Shown here piece after piece: positions 10,590 to 19,960 of a DNA stretch of 64,000 nt (position 1 is its first letter; every line of letters starts with the position of its first letter). The notes under the pieces are model-generated. The model worked only from the letters and a program-made list of their open reading frames with translations. It had not been told where the DNA came from and did not search any database. This stretch comes from Blastobasis lacticolella (lineage: Eukaryota > Arthropoda > Insecta > Lepidoptera > Blastobasidae). The position numbers and the translations under genes are program-made. Location: the NCBI GenBank assembly GCA_905147135.1, contig LR990068.1, forward strand, positions 2,314,001-2,378,000, written 5' to 3'.

Positions 10590-12050
10590 TCCCTTCTTAC
10601 ACTATCCCGAAATTTGTCTTCATCTATCATTGCAACTCCTTCCATACATCATAACGCTCCCATTCCTACTTAACTCCAAGTCTTAGACTATGACCATCGC
10701 AATTCATCGCTGGACCGCCTGGCACGCAGCCAGCTTTGTGCCCGTCTCCACTAACGTCAATTCATTGTTGTCTTTTCTTTGGAAGTGTCTTGTTTGCTTT
10801 CTTTGTCGCGGTGTCGCGGTGTCGGGTGGCGTGAGCTCATTGCGAAGGAATGGGAGCTATGTCCGCTGTGGCTCCTGACACCTGAGCGTATAATAATATA
10901 TTATCTGTGCCTGTGCGGCTGTGGTAGTAGTGTCGCGGGTTTTAGCTGTAGAACCAGCACGTCTAGCAGAAGTGTGCCCGCGACGCAGCTCGCGCTGATG
11001 ACGCCCCTACAGCCAGGAAAAACCTGTGACTAAAAATTTACCCATCCATCCTTCATCTTTCCGGCTGAAAAGCTTCCACCCGGAACAAACTTCCGTGGCC
11101 TACCTATTATATTTTTGATATTTTGTGTCTTAAAAACTGGGGTAGCAATAAATTAATGAGCGAACTCGAAATTTTTGACATTTTGGCTTAGGTGCTGTGA
11201 TGATGTGTGATGATGATCGTAATAAAAGACAATAAAACGAAACTTAAAAGACAATAAAGCGCAGCGAGCTCGGAATTTTAGGTTTTAAAAGATTGGTGAA
11301 TAGTATGACAAAACTGAAGGCAATGAATGAGCGAGCGACGCGAACTCGAAATTTTTGACATTTCTGTTCTTGGGTCGCCAACGGGGCCTCTTTTCTGGTA
11401 CCTGTTATGATACCTGTGTGATTCCACTAATTACAAGCTATATAGGTACCTATTTTGAAGTTCGATAAAATCCTAATGTCTGTCGCTGGTCTAGGCGAGC
11501 GCGATAAACCGCTCTAACTTATAGGAAACAGCATATCAATCTACCCATTCCCGTATTGAAAGAGCTAACATTGCTATGCTCATCTATAAAGACGCTAGCT
11601 CATCTTATACTGGTTTGCGTAGTTCAATACGCTGTTGACTGTACTATAGTCTCGACGCGTCGCCGAGACCGATAGATCGCGGCGAATCGATTCGCGCCGA
11701 TTCGATCTGTGTAATCAATCTATTCCAACTGGGAACAGTTTTAATGGCTCTCTGCGCGGGACGGAATGTTAGAATAAATGCGATCTATGTAGAAGAAACG
11801 AATGAGCAGTTTTCCAATAGGTATCTAACGCATTCCTAACCATTCGCTAGAAGGCGCCCCGACAGTTATGGTAATTGAAGATCGTTCGAAATAGGTACTT
11901 AGCATAGAGGATATAAACACTGGGTACGGTGTACTGGATAATATTGTATTTATCAATCGTTTTCAACAAGTTTAGAGATATTCATAAATGATTGCAAACA
12001 GAACAAACATCAATTGACTGAGTCAATTCGTTTCATGAACGCTAGGATCC
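10590..12050. other. Non-repetitive-looking stretch, no gene seen
   Basis: It has GC-richer blocks (10790-10990, 11490-11760), a fragment like the CTAGCACAAG MITE near 10960-11000, and GCGAACTCGAAATTTTTGAC twice (about 11160 and 11340). Two adjacent palindromes, CGACGCGTCG and GCGAATCGATTCGC, lie at 11653-11695. No convincing exon. Confidence 0.4.
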
Positions 12051-12054
12051 CTAA

Positions 12055-12110
12055 GTCCCTAAGTCCTGCAGTGTACTGCTATGGGCTGTGATGATGATGA
12101 TTTGAATAAA
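12055..12110 (+). mobile_element. Family B, 3' tip
   Basis: CCCTAAGTCCTGCAGTGTAC and TATGGGCTGTGATGATGATG only, as expected of strong 5' truncation. Confidence 0.7.
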
Positions 12111-12385
12111 AATGCGTGATGATATACATACGTATATGTAAGTACAAACTTGAACACGTAACAAATCATCTTGTTTTGTATTGTCCTCCACGTCACCGCT
12201 GCTGTCGAGGATCATAATAAAAACAGACGTTCCGTTTTGGCTTTAGCCGACCAACAGTCAGTTGCAGTTGATACTAATCCTTACGCAGTATACAATACAG
12301 TCGCATTTGGGTGCAGGGGACGTGGTCGGACTTCCGACCAAGGTCACCTCGCGTGCGCATCCAAATTAATCCAAAAGCGTCATTT

Positions 12386-12610
12386 TTTTATACCACTACG
12401 GTGGCAAACAAGCTCACGGCCTGCGTGATGGAAAGCAGTCACCGCAGCCTATGGACGTTTGCAATACCAGAGGCATCACCCACGCGTTGCCGACCCCGTA
12501 AAATCTTTTCACCACTTTCTTGAAGAACTCCATGTTGTACTCTCCAGGGAGAACCTCTCCAGGGAGAACCTCTCCAGGGAGAACCTCTCCAGGGAGAACC
12601 TCTCCAGGTA
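12386..12610 (+). mobile_element. Repeat family D nested in the long-TIR element
   Basis: TTTTTTTATACCACTACGGT through TGCCGACCCCGTAAAATC to TTCTTGAAGAACTCCATG and the 15-bp minisatellite. Confidence 0.82.
12541..12610 (+). repeat. 15-bp minisatellite at the 3' part of a family D copy
   Basis: Four to five perfect copies of CTCCAGGGAGAACCT. The same CTCTCCAGGGA...ACC motif is single at 21365 in another family D copy, so the expansion happened after insertion. Confidence 0.92.
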
Positions 12611-12729
12611 GTTCACTATTACTACTATTACTAGATAAGTACTTTATTTTGTACATGGTAAGGCTTAGTATCGACTGCAACTGACAGTTGGTTTGGTCTG
12701 CTCCAGCCACATCTCAGCGTCTGTTACTG

Positions 12730-13126
12730 GTATCAACTTCGTTTTTTTTCTCCGGCGTTTTCCCATTTTTATTTGGGGTCGGCTCTCCCAATCTCCTAAC
12801 GCCAGGACACTCTATCCTGGATCCAAGTCCCGGTCTTTAAGATCTTTATTTACTAAAGCTATCCACGAGAGTCGGGGTTACAAGCTTATTATCTGTTTGG
12901 TTATGTGGCCTTCGGATTTTCTCATGGCGTGGCCGTACCATCGCAGCCGAGCCCGGATTAGTTTTTCTCGTATGGGTCTTACCTTTAAACTTCCTCGTAC
13001 ATAGTTATTGGGCACTTTATCCAAGAGGGTGACACTTGCCGACCAGCGTAACATTCGCATTTCAGCAACGGGCAGTTCTTGTGTGTGCTGTTTCATGAGT
13101 GGCCAACATTCGGCTCCATATATCAT
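12730..13126 (-). mobile_element. LINE RT C-terminal fragment, degenerate
   Basis: From 13126 leftwards the reverse strand encodes YGAECWPLMKQHTQEL, then VAEMRMLRWSASVTLLDKV and RLRWYGHAMRKSEGH. These are classic LINE post-RT motifs (YG.E.W....R, EM.MLRW, RWYGHV.R). Beyond 12878 the frame decays, but a WESRPQIKMGK-like remnant continues to about 12730. The left edge abuts one end of the long-TIR element. Confidence 0.8.
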
Positions 13127-13134
13127 CGTGGGTC

Positions 13135-13225
13135 GCGATTTTTTGTTGTACGTCGTAAGGACTCGACTGTAACTGACGGTTGGTCGGCTCCAGTCAAATC
13201 GGAGCCTCTGTTACTAGTACCATCT
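13135..13225 (-). mobile_element. Half of the long-TIR element
   Basis: GTTGTACGTCGTAAGGACTC, AACTGACGGTTGGTCGGCTC and GAGCCTCTGTTACTAG match the right arm of 19961-20170. Confidence 0.65.
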
Positions 13226-13409
13226 GGGCCGGGCCATTGCGTCTCACATTACCACACCTTGACACACTGCATCGGAAACAAAAGACGTGCGCCGATCGCG
13301 TCCGTCAATGAATTGATTATGTGCGACCGTCCATGCGTGACCGGCGGAACGATATGATTGTGTCGATCGTGGACCTGGATATATTCGAATATTTATACCA
13401 TTTTATACC

Positions 13410-14700
13410 AGTAACGAGAAGAGAAGCATGCAACGTACCTACATGAAAGTAGGAATCATAGGCTGCGGTGACAGCTTACCATCAGGCGGGACGTAAGCTT
13501 ATTTGCCACCTTAGTGGTATAAAAGAAAAGAGAAGTAAAGCATGCAAGATATGATAGTTTCTTGACAATTTATTTTAGTGTACATGACCTACACACTCGC
13601 AAACATACAGCTGACAATCTACCGCCATTTTGTTTGATTTTGTACCGCGCTCTGCATTGACAGTGTCAAAGCACACGCATTAATGAGCGGCCATTTTTTT
13701 TGTGCTTTACTCATGATTGAAAACATACCGACGCCATTCTATACCACTAAAAAGAAGAGAAGCATGCAAGGTACGACAATTTTCGGACATTTATTTTTGG
13801 TGTACACGACCTGCACATTCACACATATACAGCTGTCTATCCGCCACCATTTTGTTTGATTTTGTGCAGTAACAATGTCAACGCATACACATTAATGGGC
13901 AGCCATTTTTTTTTTGTGCTTCACTCATGATTGATAACATACATAAGAGAAGAGAAGCGTGGAACGATAGTTTCTTGATGATTTAATTTGGTGTACAACC
14001 TACACACTCGCACACGAAAGATTTTAGACATACAGCATAGATGATATGATGGAGCGGAGAGATAGATGGACCTGAAGTCGCAATCTATATTTTGTTGTTT
14101 GAGTATTTTGTTTTTGTCATCATCACAGCCCATAACAGTCCACTGCAGGACTTAGGGCCTCTCCCACGAAAGGGAGATTATTGCCATAATCTCCACGCTT
14201 GGCAGGCGGGTTGGAGATCGCAGTGTTGTAAATGTAACAACGGAAAACGCTGCTGCCCATTTTCACAGCCTACGGAGACTCTAGATCTTTTGCCTCGGAA
14301 ATATTAGTCGCCTTGTACGACACCCACAAGTCTAAGGGGTTGGTGCTATTCTACTCTGCCGGACACCACACGGTAAATTTTTTTGTTTTTGTATCTAATA
14401 CGAAACAGCTCCCACTAAACCACCGCTATTGTCAAATTTGGTGGCCTTGGTCACCTAACATTCTAGGTTTTTGTATGACATTGAGTTTCTTTGTGTGTGA
14501 CAGTGTACATTCCCTATAGGTCGAGGCTCTATCTATGCTCTATGTCCAATATCTTTCAAACACACATACACACCGATACACCTGACAATCCGCAACCATT
14601 TTGTTTGATTTTGTACCGCGCTGTCCCGCCAGTGACAGTGTCAAAGCACACACATGAATGGGCGGCCATTTTTATGCTTCACTCGTGATTTACCAGAGTA
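13410..14700 (+). repeat. Degenerate tandem array of about 200-bp units
   Basis: Units begin near GAGAAGAGAAGCATGCAA (about 13420, 13535, 13755, 13950). They contain ACACTCGCAAACATACAGCT, CGCCATTTTGTTTGATTTTG, a GACAGTGTCAAAGCACACA-like block and GAGCGGCCATTTTTTTTGTG, then CACTCATGATTGA. The first unit is cut by a family D piece (about 13448-13520) and the third by family B (14115-14373) and other sequence. Unit spacing is 222 then 195 bp. Confidence 0.8.
14115..14373 (-). mobile_element. Family B inserted in the degenerate tandem array
   Basis: TCATCATCACAGCCCATAAC to GCCGGACACCACACGG. TTTTGTTTTTGT occurs on both sides. It splits the third array unit. Confidence 0.88.
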
Positions 14701-14936
14701 TCCGTCCGTATTTTTTCCAAGTCCGTGGTATCGATCGATGGTGATCTGATCGTTGTAGGTTCAGTTTAGATGACTGACCAAACGGTTTTTTCTGTGCCGA
14801 ACAGTTTTATGTCTGAGGAAACTCCGATTTTCTTCATCGAGCGCCCAATGTCACATTCGTAAAATGACATTTTGAGGTTTTTATTTTTGCCTACGGTCTC
14901 GTGGTTCTGATGAAAAGGACCGTCTACAGGACATCA

Positions 14937-15405
14937 TCACTATTTATTTACCGGGTTCGATTCCCGGCCGGGCAGAAATTGAAATGATGAATTTTTTTTA
15001 TTTTTTATTCTTAATTATACTATAATATACTATAGCGTAATCGTAATATAATATAGCGTTCCGGCTCTGCCTGGCATTGTCGAGCACGGTTCGGTTGGCG
15101 AGGGATACGTTTATCTACGGCCATAGGGCGGTCAGCGTGTCACTGTGTGTTTCCTTCCTACTTTCCTATCCCCCTCATTTTTGACGATTGAAAGAGATAT
15201 TTATTGTCCTAATCAATAAAGAAATTTTGATTTTTGATTTGATTTTTTTTAGTTTCTTTTACGGGTCTGGGTGTTCTATGTGTAATAAGTATGTATTTAA
15301 AAGTATATAAGAAGTTTATCAATTATCTAGCACCCATAACACAAGCACAAGCACAAGCTTTGCATACTTTGGGGCTAGATGGCGCTGTGTGAATTTGTCA
15401 ACGAT
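14937..15405 (+). mobile_element. SINE family C split by a LINE 3' end
   Basis: It begins at the B box (GGTTCGATTCCCGG) and AGAAATTGAAATGATGAATT. It is interrupted at about 14995-15250 and resumes as TTACGGGTCTGGGTG through GGGGCTAGATGGCGCTGTGTG. The A box is missing. Confidence 0.7.
15045..15245 (+). mobile_element. LINE 3' UTR with TTTTGA-rich tail, inserted in a family C SINE
   Basis: It carries GTTCCGGCTCTGCCTGGCAT, GTGTCACTGTGTGTTTCCTT and AATCAATAAAGAAATTTTGA, then a tail of TTTTGATTTGA. Reverse copies are at 25005-25232 and, partly, at 32445-32525. The host SINE resumes after it at about 15250 (TTACGGGTCTGGGTG). Confidence 0.7.
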
Positions 15406-15565
15406 TATTTATTTATTATTATTATTTATTTATACTGGTCTACTTCAGGACATAGATAGGCCTCCCCCAATGCACCCGGCAATGCATAATAATCACATAA
15501 TATTTTTTGGGACTCATTTCTTAGTTTTTAAACGGTGTGATTTTTTCACTTGGCGGTGAGGGTAA

Positions 15566-15800
15566 CTTTTTAACCGTCGGCGAAAAAAGAGGGGTATTAC
15601 AAGTTTAACGTGTGTATCTGTGGCTTTGAGTATATGTGTGTCTGTCTGTGGCTCCCGAACGGATGGACCGATTTGGATGCGGTTTTCTCTATTAGAAAGT
15701 CAGTTTAATCGAGTTTAAGGTTCTGACCTGACTGAAGGTTTGTTTAATTAAAATCGGTTTAGTAGAACAAATTTTGAATATATGCAAACTTGGTCAGGGG
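15566..15800 (+). repeat. Dispersed repeat H (ACGGATGGACCGATTTGGATGCGGT)
   Basis: Blocks: GAAAAAAGAGGGGTATTA, GTGTGTATCTGTGGC, GAACGGATGGACCGATTT, GCGGTTTTCTCTATT and CAGTTTAATCGAG. Copies: 44410-44615, 45295-45515, 54040-54345 (with nested MITE), 58225-58360; reverse at 58960-59110 and 60205-60390. Confidence 0.65.
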
Positions 15801-16249
15801 TTATCCGCCTTGTCGTTTTTGAGACTTTTAGATGTATCTTCTTTGTTTGTCTTTATTAGTAAAGTTTTGTCGATGTCTGTGTACATTTTAAGCAGGCCCA
15901 CCTTACTTAAAATGAACATAGTCGATGGCCCACTTGCATCACTTGTACTAATCTTTGCAATTCCGCTAATAACCACGCGACTTATTTCCCGAACCGAGGC
16001 ACACAATCCACAAGTCACCCAGCAACCGAGTTCGACGGCCGTCGCGCTCAAATTACGTCTTAATGCGTACTTTTTATGTCAAACCACGTCACAATGTCAG
16101 CATGGGAGTTTCGGCGAAGTAACGCTACATGAGCGGAAATCTGCGATTGCGTTCTGTGCTACAAAGCTGTTGATTAGTCGACACAAGAAGGCAACAAAGG
16201 ATCTGTTGTCAAAGATAATGTTTTCTGCTGCATATCGCATGTAGTGATT

Positions 16250-16345
16250 AAGTGATCTGCCAAATCCTGGATCACGGTCAAGGCTCGGGCCCGGGATCTC
16301 GTACGCGAGAGCGCCACCAGGACATTAACGCCAAGATGATTATAT
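16250..16345 (+). mobile_element. SINE family A, 3' fragment
   Basis: GATCTGCCAAATCCTGGATC through AGGACATTAACGCCAAGATG. Confidence 0.7.
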
Positions 16346-16379
16346 TATATTGCATGTAGTGATAAAATGCACAGACGTA

Positions 16380-16454
16380 GTGACAAAGAGGAATCTTTGA
16401 GATGGTTCCGGCATTTAGGTAGAGCGGATGGATGAAAGACGAAAGAGGTCAATC
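16380..16454 (+). mobile_element. LINE fragment (left part), split by the hAT-like element
   Basis: The sequence reads SLRWFRHLGRADG then a DERR-like remnant, matching the LINE motif RWFGH.ERMDE.R. It continues after the inserted element at 17081 (AGGTCAATCTAAAGAGG), so one LINE copy was broken by a later insertion. Confidence 0.6.
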
Positions 16455-17080
16455 TAGTGTTGTAAAGAACTCAAGTCTTTTAGTCTTCATTTCGAGACTT
16501 GAGTCATTTTTCAAGACTAGGACTCGTTAGTCACATGAGTCCGAGTCCTTTGAGTCTTCTGAGTCCTCTGAGTCCTTTCGAGTCTTTTAAGTTCTTTGAG
16601 CTAGACTGAGCCATGAACTTGAGTTGGTGTATTATAATTATAATACTAATAATACTAGTAATACTGGGTGATTTTATATCGTCATCCATATTTATTTACG
16701 TTTCATGGGTAGAATCACCCCTTTGAATATGGCCAACAATTTTTTTTACTCCTTGTATTTATAAACTTTTCTACCAATCCTAATAACGACGAAAGCGATT
16801 TGAACGATCAACTTTTTTTTCTTATGATAGATATGGCAACACAATAAATTTTATTTACTTCAAACTACAGCCAAAGCCATGGATATAGAGGACTCAGTCT
16901 TATGTTCTTTAAAAAGACTCAAGTCTTTGAGTTCTTTTTGGCAGGACTCAAGTCTTTTTACAAAAGACTCCAAATTCTGAAGGACTTGAGTTCTAAGTCT
17001 TATTTATAGGACTCGAGTCTTCAAAAATAGCTCAAGTCTCATTAAATAAGACTCCAAGACTCGAGTTTCTTACAACACTA
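16455..17080. mobile_element. hAT-like non-autonomous DNA transposon, dense in GAGTC/GACTC
   Basis: The termini are TAGTGTTGTAA and TTACAACACTA, an 11-bp perfect inverted repeat extending imperfectly into ACTC/GAGTC-rich DNA. Perfect 8-bp target duplications GGTCAATC lie at 16447-16454 and 17081-17088, as expected for the hAT superfamily. The outer 150-200 bp on each side are packed with GAGTC, CTCAAGTC and TTGAGTC motifs, mostly in opposite orientation at the two ends. The middle is AT-rich. There is no transposase, so it must have moved in trans. Confidence 0.85.
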
Positions 17081-17454
17081 GGTCAATCTAAAGAGGATAT
17101 AACGAGAAAAGACGACTCAAACAATGTTCAAGTGTTAGATTTTGACACAAGTTTACGTGAATAGCAAAAACATAGGTTGATCTTATCATTGTAGACCTTT
17201 AGCGGAAGGTGTGACAGAAATAGTTTTCAACGGTGACGAGGTCTAAACACCAACACTAGGTCAAGGTTCCATGTCAACGGTCCAGATTATTCTAGAAAGA
17301 TGGATGGCTTGCGGGCCGATAACAATCTCGCTGATGAGATGTGAGAGTTGCCTTATCTTTTAGTTAAGTCACTCTGTCTACACCTACGTTGAAATAGCGG
17401 ACACATATGATGGTGTGAAATTTTTTTGGCTAGCGTCCGCTGTTCACATTTTTG

Positions 17455-17655
17455 TACCTATATACTGAAATGATGATAGAAGGCAGAGTTGAGGGAAAGA
17501 GAGGAAGGCCAAGATTTGAATATTGGAAGGACGTGAAGGAAAAAGTGAGCGCCGGAGATTATAAAGAGATGAAGAGGTTGGCAGACAGGAGAGAAGAGTG
17601 GTGATTGCTGTACCGACAAGAGTCATACTCTTAAATATATGATGACGATACTGAA
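17455..17655 (+). mobile_element. LINE 3' end with ATGATGA tail
   Basis: The frame reads EGKRGRPRFEYWKDVKEKVS, then MKRLADRREEW, a stop and LLYRQ. This is the usual LINE C-terminus (GRPR..Y...I......Y.E.K.LA..R..WR.L). It ends in ATATATGATGACGATACTGAA. The last 118 bp recur at 17930-18047 on the far side of a family B copy. Confidence 0.75.
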
Positions 17656-17929
17656 TTGGCCGTGTGGTGTCCGGCAGAGTAGAATAGCACTAACCCCTTA
17701 CACTTGCGGGTGTCGTACAAGGCGACTAATGTTTCTGAGACAAAATGTCTAGAGCCTCCGTAGGCTGGAAAATGGGCAGCAGCGTTTCCCATTGTTATAT
17801 TTACAACACTGCGATCTCCAACCCGCCTGCCAAGCGTGGAGATTATGGAAATTACCTCCCCTTTCGTGGGAGAGGCCCTAAGTCCTGCAGTGGACTGTTA
17901 CGGGCTGTGATGGTGTGATAATGATGAAG
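17656..17929 (+). mobile_element. Family B between 118-bp direct repeats
   Basis: TTGGCCGTGTGGTGTCCGGC to GGGCTGTGATGGTGTGATAA, then GATGAA. The flanks are the almost identical LINE tails 17538-17655 and 17930-18047. Confidence 0.88.
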
Positions 17930-18047
17930 GGAAAAAGTGAGCGCCGGAGATTATAAAGAGATGAAGAGGTTGGCAGACAGGAGAGAAGAGTGGCGATTGC
18001 TGTACCGACAAGAGTCATACTCTTAAATATATGATGATGATACTGAA
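17930..18047 (+). repeat. 118-bp direct repeat of the LINE tail at 17538-17655
   Basis: The two copies have the same length and I count two differences (GTGGTGAT/GTGGCGAT and GATGACG/GATGATG). They lie immediately left and right of a family B element, as a very long target-site duplication would. Confidence 0.85.
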
Positions 18048-18169
18048 ATGATCGTCCATGATCGTTCGGAATAAGTTTACATTTAAATAGAGTTTTGGCT
18101 AGAGTTATTGTCGAATTCGAGATATTTTGTAATTATTTTTTTCATTCACGGGGGCGGTGTAGTGTGGTA

Positions 18170-18624
18170 CTCTTTTCACCCCTCTGTAGGTGGAATGTGA
18201 CTTGAAGGTGAATTGCAAACGTCCATAGGCTGCGGTGACTGCTTACCATCAGGCAGGCCACTCTTTTCACCCCTCTGTAGGTGCAATGTGACTTGAAGGT
18301 GAATTGCAAACGGCCATAGGCTGCGGTGACTGCTTACCATCAGGCTGGCCACTCTTTTCACCCTTCTGTAGGTGCAATGTGACTTTAAGGTGAATTGCAA
18401 ACGTCCATAGGCTGCGGTTACTGCTTACCATCAGGCAGGCCACTCTTTTCACCCCTCTGTAGGTGGAATGTGACTTGAAGGTGAATTGCAAACGTCCATA
18501 GGCTGCGGTGACTGCTTACCATCAGGCAGGCCACTCTTTTCACCCCTCTGTAGGTGGAATGTGACTTGAAGGTGAATTGCAAACGTCCATAGGCTGCGGT
18601 GACTGCTTACCATCAGACAGGCCG
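18170..18624 (-). repeat. Tandem array, five 91-bp units built from repeat family D
   Basis: Units start at 18170, 18261, 18352, 18443 and 18534 (CTCTTTTCACCCCTCTGTAG, then TGACTTGAAGGTGAATTGCA and CCATAGGCTGCGGTGACTGC). They differ by a few bases each. After the last unit the sequence continues as ordinary family D (GGCCGTAAGCTTGATTGCCA ... TGTGGTATA), so part of a dispersed repeat has expanded in tandem. Reading frames across it are by-products of a unit length that is 1 modulo 3. Confidence 0.93.
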
Positions 18625-18689
18625 TAAGCTTGATTGCCACCTTTGTGGTATATAAAAAAAGGGGCTAAGGACCACAGGACATAAGTCGC

Positions 18690-18850
18690 ATTTGAAACGG
18701 AATCCCTCCGTGAGATCTGCGAACGTCCCAAGAGACTGCTGGACTTCTGGAGGGAGCCGGGCTGGCTAAATTAGCATGCCTAACTACTTACAAAGGACCA
18801 AGTTTGAGTCCAAGTGCGGAAAAAGGGGCTTAAAACCCTTTGTAGGTCAT
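18690..18850 (+). mobile_element. LINE 3' end: RE(I/V)CE.PKRL.DFW type
   Basis: The forward frame reads LREICERPKRLLDFWREPGW then a stop, followed by a short 3' UTR. The same C-terminus occurs on the reverse strand at 33031-33254, and its 3' UTR at 3020-3125. Confidence 0.7.
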
Positions 18851-18873
18851 ATAACCAACTGCATCCAATGTAA

Positions 18874-19037
18874 AAAAAAATATATCTTTGCGTTAATTGA
18901 TTGTGCTCTGAGGGCCCGGGGTCCGCCTTGACCGTGATCCAGGATTTAGCGTACAGGTAATTACAGTAGAGCGACTACCATCTGACCTCCGTAACCCTGC
19001 TACCATGGGATCCTGACCAGATTGGATCACGGTTACA
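18874..19037 (-). mobile_element. SINE family A, 5'-truncated, with 17-bp target duplication
   Basis: It lies between AACTGCATCCAATGTAA (18857-18873) and AACTGCATCCATTGTAA (19038-19054), one mismatch. It is truncated at GGATCACGGTTAC, so 5' truncation occurred during insertion, as for a LINE-driven event. Confidence 0.82.
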
Positions 19038-19338
19038 AACTGCATCCATTGTAATGCGAGCCAATATACGAGTACAACTCATCCGTTGCGTATCATTTTA
19101 ATCTCCCTATTGCACCTAAGATGGCAACAGTGCCGATCAATAACTGCCATTCAACGTTACCTGAAGTTCATTCACACAATGCCGTCGGTACTAGTTTAAT
19201 AATAGTCCCACAGCACAAGCCATACGGCTATACAGCCAAGCAATGACATCTATTTGCCAAATGGAGCGAGACTGAGTGTTTCCGTTCGTCTCAATTGGCT
19301 GTGTTCAGTTGCTGAATGGAGATTCAAGATTTTTAACT

Positions 19339-19572
19339 AACCAGACGCTCCGATTAAGCTGAAGCCGACCAACCGTCAGTTGTAGTTGATACTAATCCTT
19401 ACGTTGTACAAAATGAAGTCGCTTTTGGATTAATTCGGATGCGCGGGTGACCTTGGTCGGACGGCGGTCCACGCCCTCGCAAACGAAAAGCGAATTTATT
19501 TTATATTGCGTAAGGATTTGTATCGATTGCAACTGACGGTTAGTCGGCTCCATGCAAAACGAAACGTCTGTT
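19339..19572. mobile_element. Long-TIR element, full copy
   Basis: Left arm AACCAGACGCTCCG ... CCGACCAACCGTCAGTTG ... GATACTAATCCTTACG; right arm GTAAGGATTTGTATCG ... CAACTGACGGTTAGTCGG ... CGTCTGTT. The arms pair over about 85 bp. The centre holds GACCTTGGTCGG. No ORF. Confidence 0.82.
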
Positions 19573-19574
19573 GG

Positions 19575-19672
19575 TGTACATAATTTGTACATGGCGGCAC
19601 TGGGTTTCGAACTCGGTACCTCGGGGTACGAGTCGGTTTCCTTAACCATTTGGCCACCGACGCTCCCCACAA
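19575..19672 (-). mobile_element. tRNA-like head of SINE family A, solitary
   Basis: GTACATGGCGGCACTGGGTT, TCGAACTCGGTACCTCGGGG and AACCATTTGGCCACCGACGC. The rest is missing. It lies between two DNA-type elements. Confidence 0.65.
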
Positions 19673-19708
19673 AACTTTATCTCTCCAATGCCAGATCAAA
19701 AACTAGTA

Positions 19709-19959
19709 GAGCTCGTCTAGTCTAAAATGACGCGCCCCACTACTTAGTTAGTTGATTTCAATGTGTGAGTGCCAATATTGATAACGACACTTCATTTGTG
19801 TGGGAGCCAATGAACGACGCGTGCTCCTACGTTTGAATCTTACCGGCAACTGAATGACCAATTACAACGGCATTTGTATATGTATTGCGTCCATATTTTA
19901 AACTTGCTTGTGTGCGTTAATGCGATAGTGGGGTGCGTCATTTTAGATTAGACGAGCTC
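19709..19959. mobile_element. TA-duplicating MITE, copy 1
   Basis: Termini GAGCTCGTCTAGTCTAAAAT and its near-complement; the arms extend through TGACGCGCCCCACTA (about 36 bp). Flanked by TA (19707-19708, 19960-19961), as in Tc1/mariner-like elements. Copy 2 is at 54347-54608 in opposite orientation. Confidence 0.88.
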
Positions 19960-19960
19960 T

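Larger units (their letters stand above)
12222..12725. mobile_element. Long-TIR element split by a family D copy
   Basis: The left half 12222-12385 (AACAGACGTTCCGTTTTGGC, GCCGACCAACAGTCAG, then ATCCAAAAGCG) and right half 12640-12725 (TTTATTTTGTACATGG, CAACTGACAGTTGG, CAGCGTCTGTT) together match the intact copy at 19961-20170. Family D with its minisatellite fills 12386-12639. Confidence 0.8.

Noticed and set aside
15774..16244. 156-codon reading frame
   Set aside because: It starts inside repeat H, has no protein-like pattern or family signature, and overlaps a shorter reverse frame; it looks like chance.
18170..18731. Repetitive coding sequence or CRISPR array
   Set aside because: The open frames follow from a 91-bp unit. 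There are no spacers, the units are contiguous, and they derive from a dispersed repeat.
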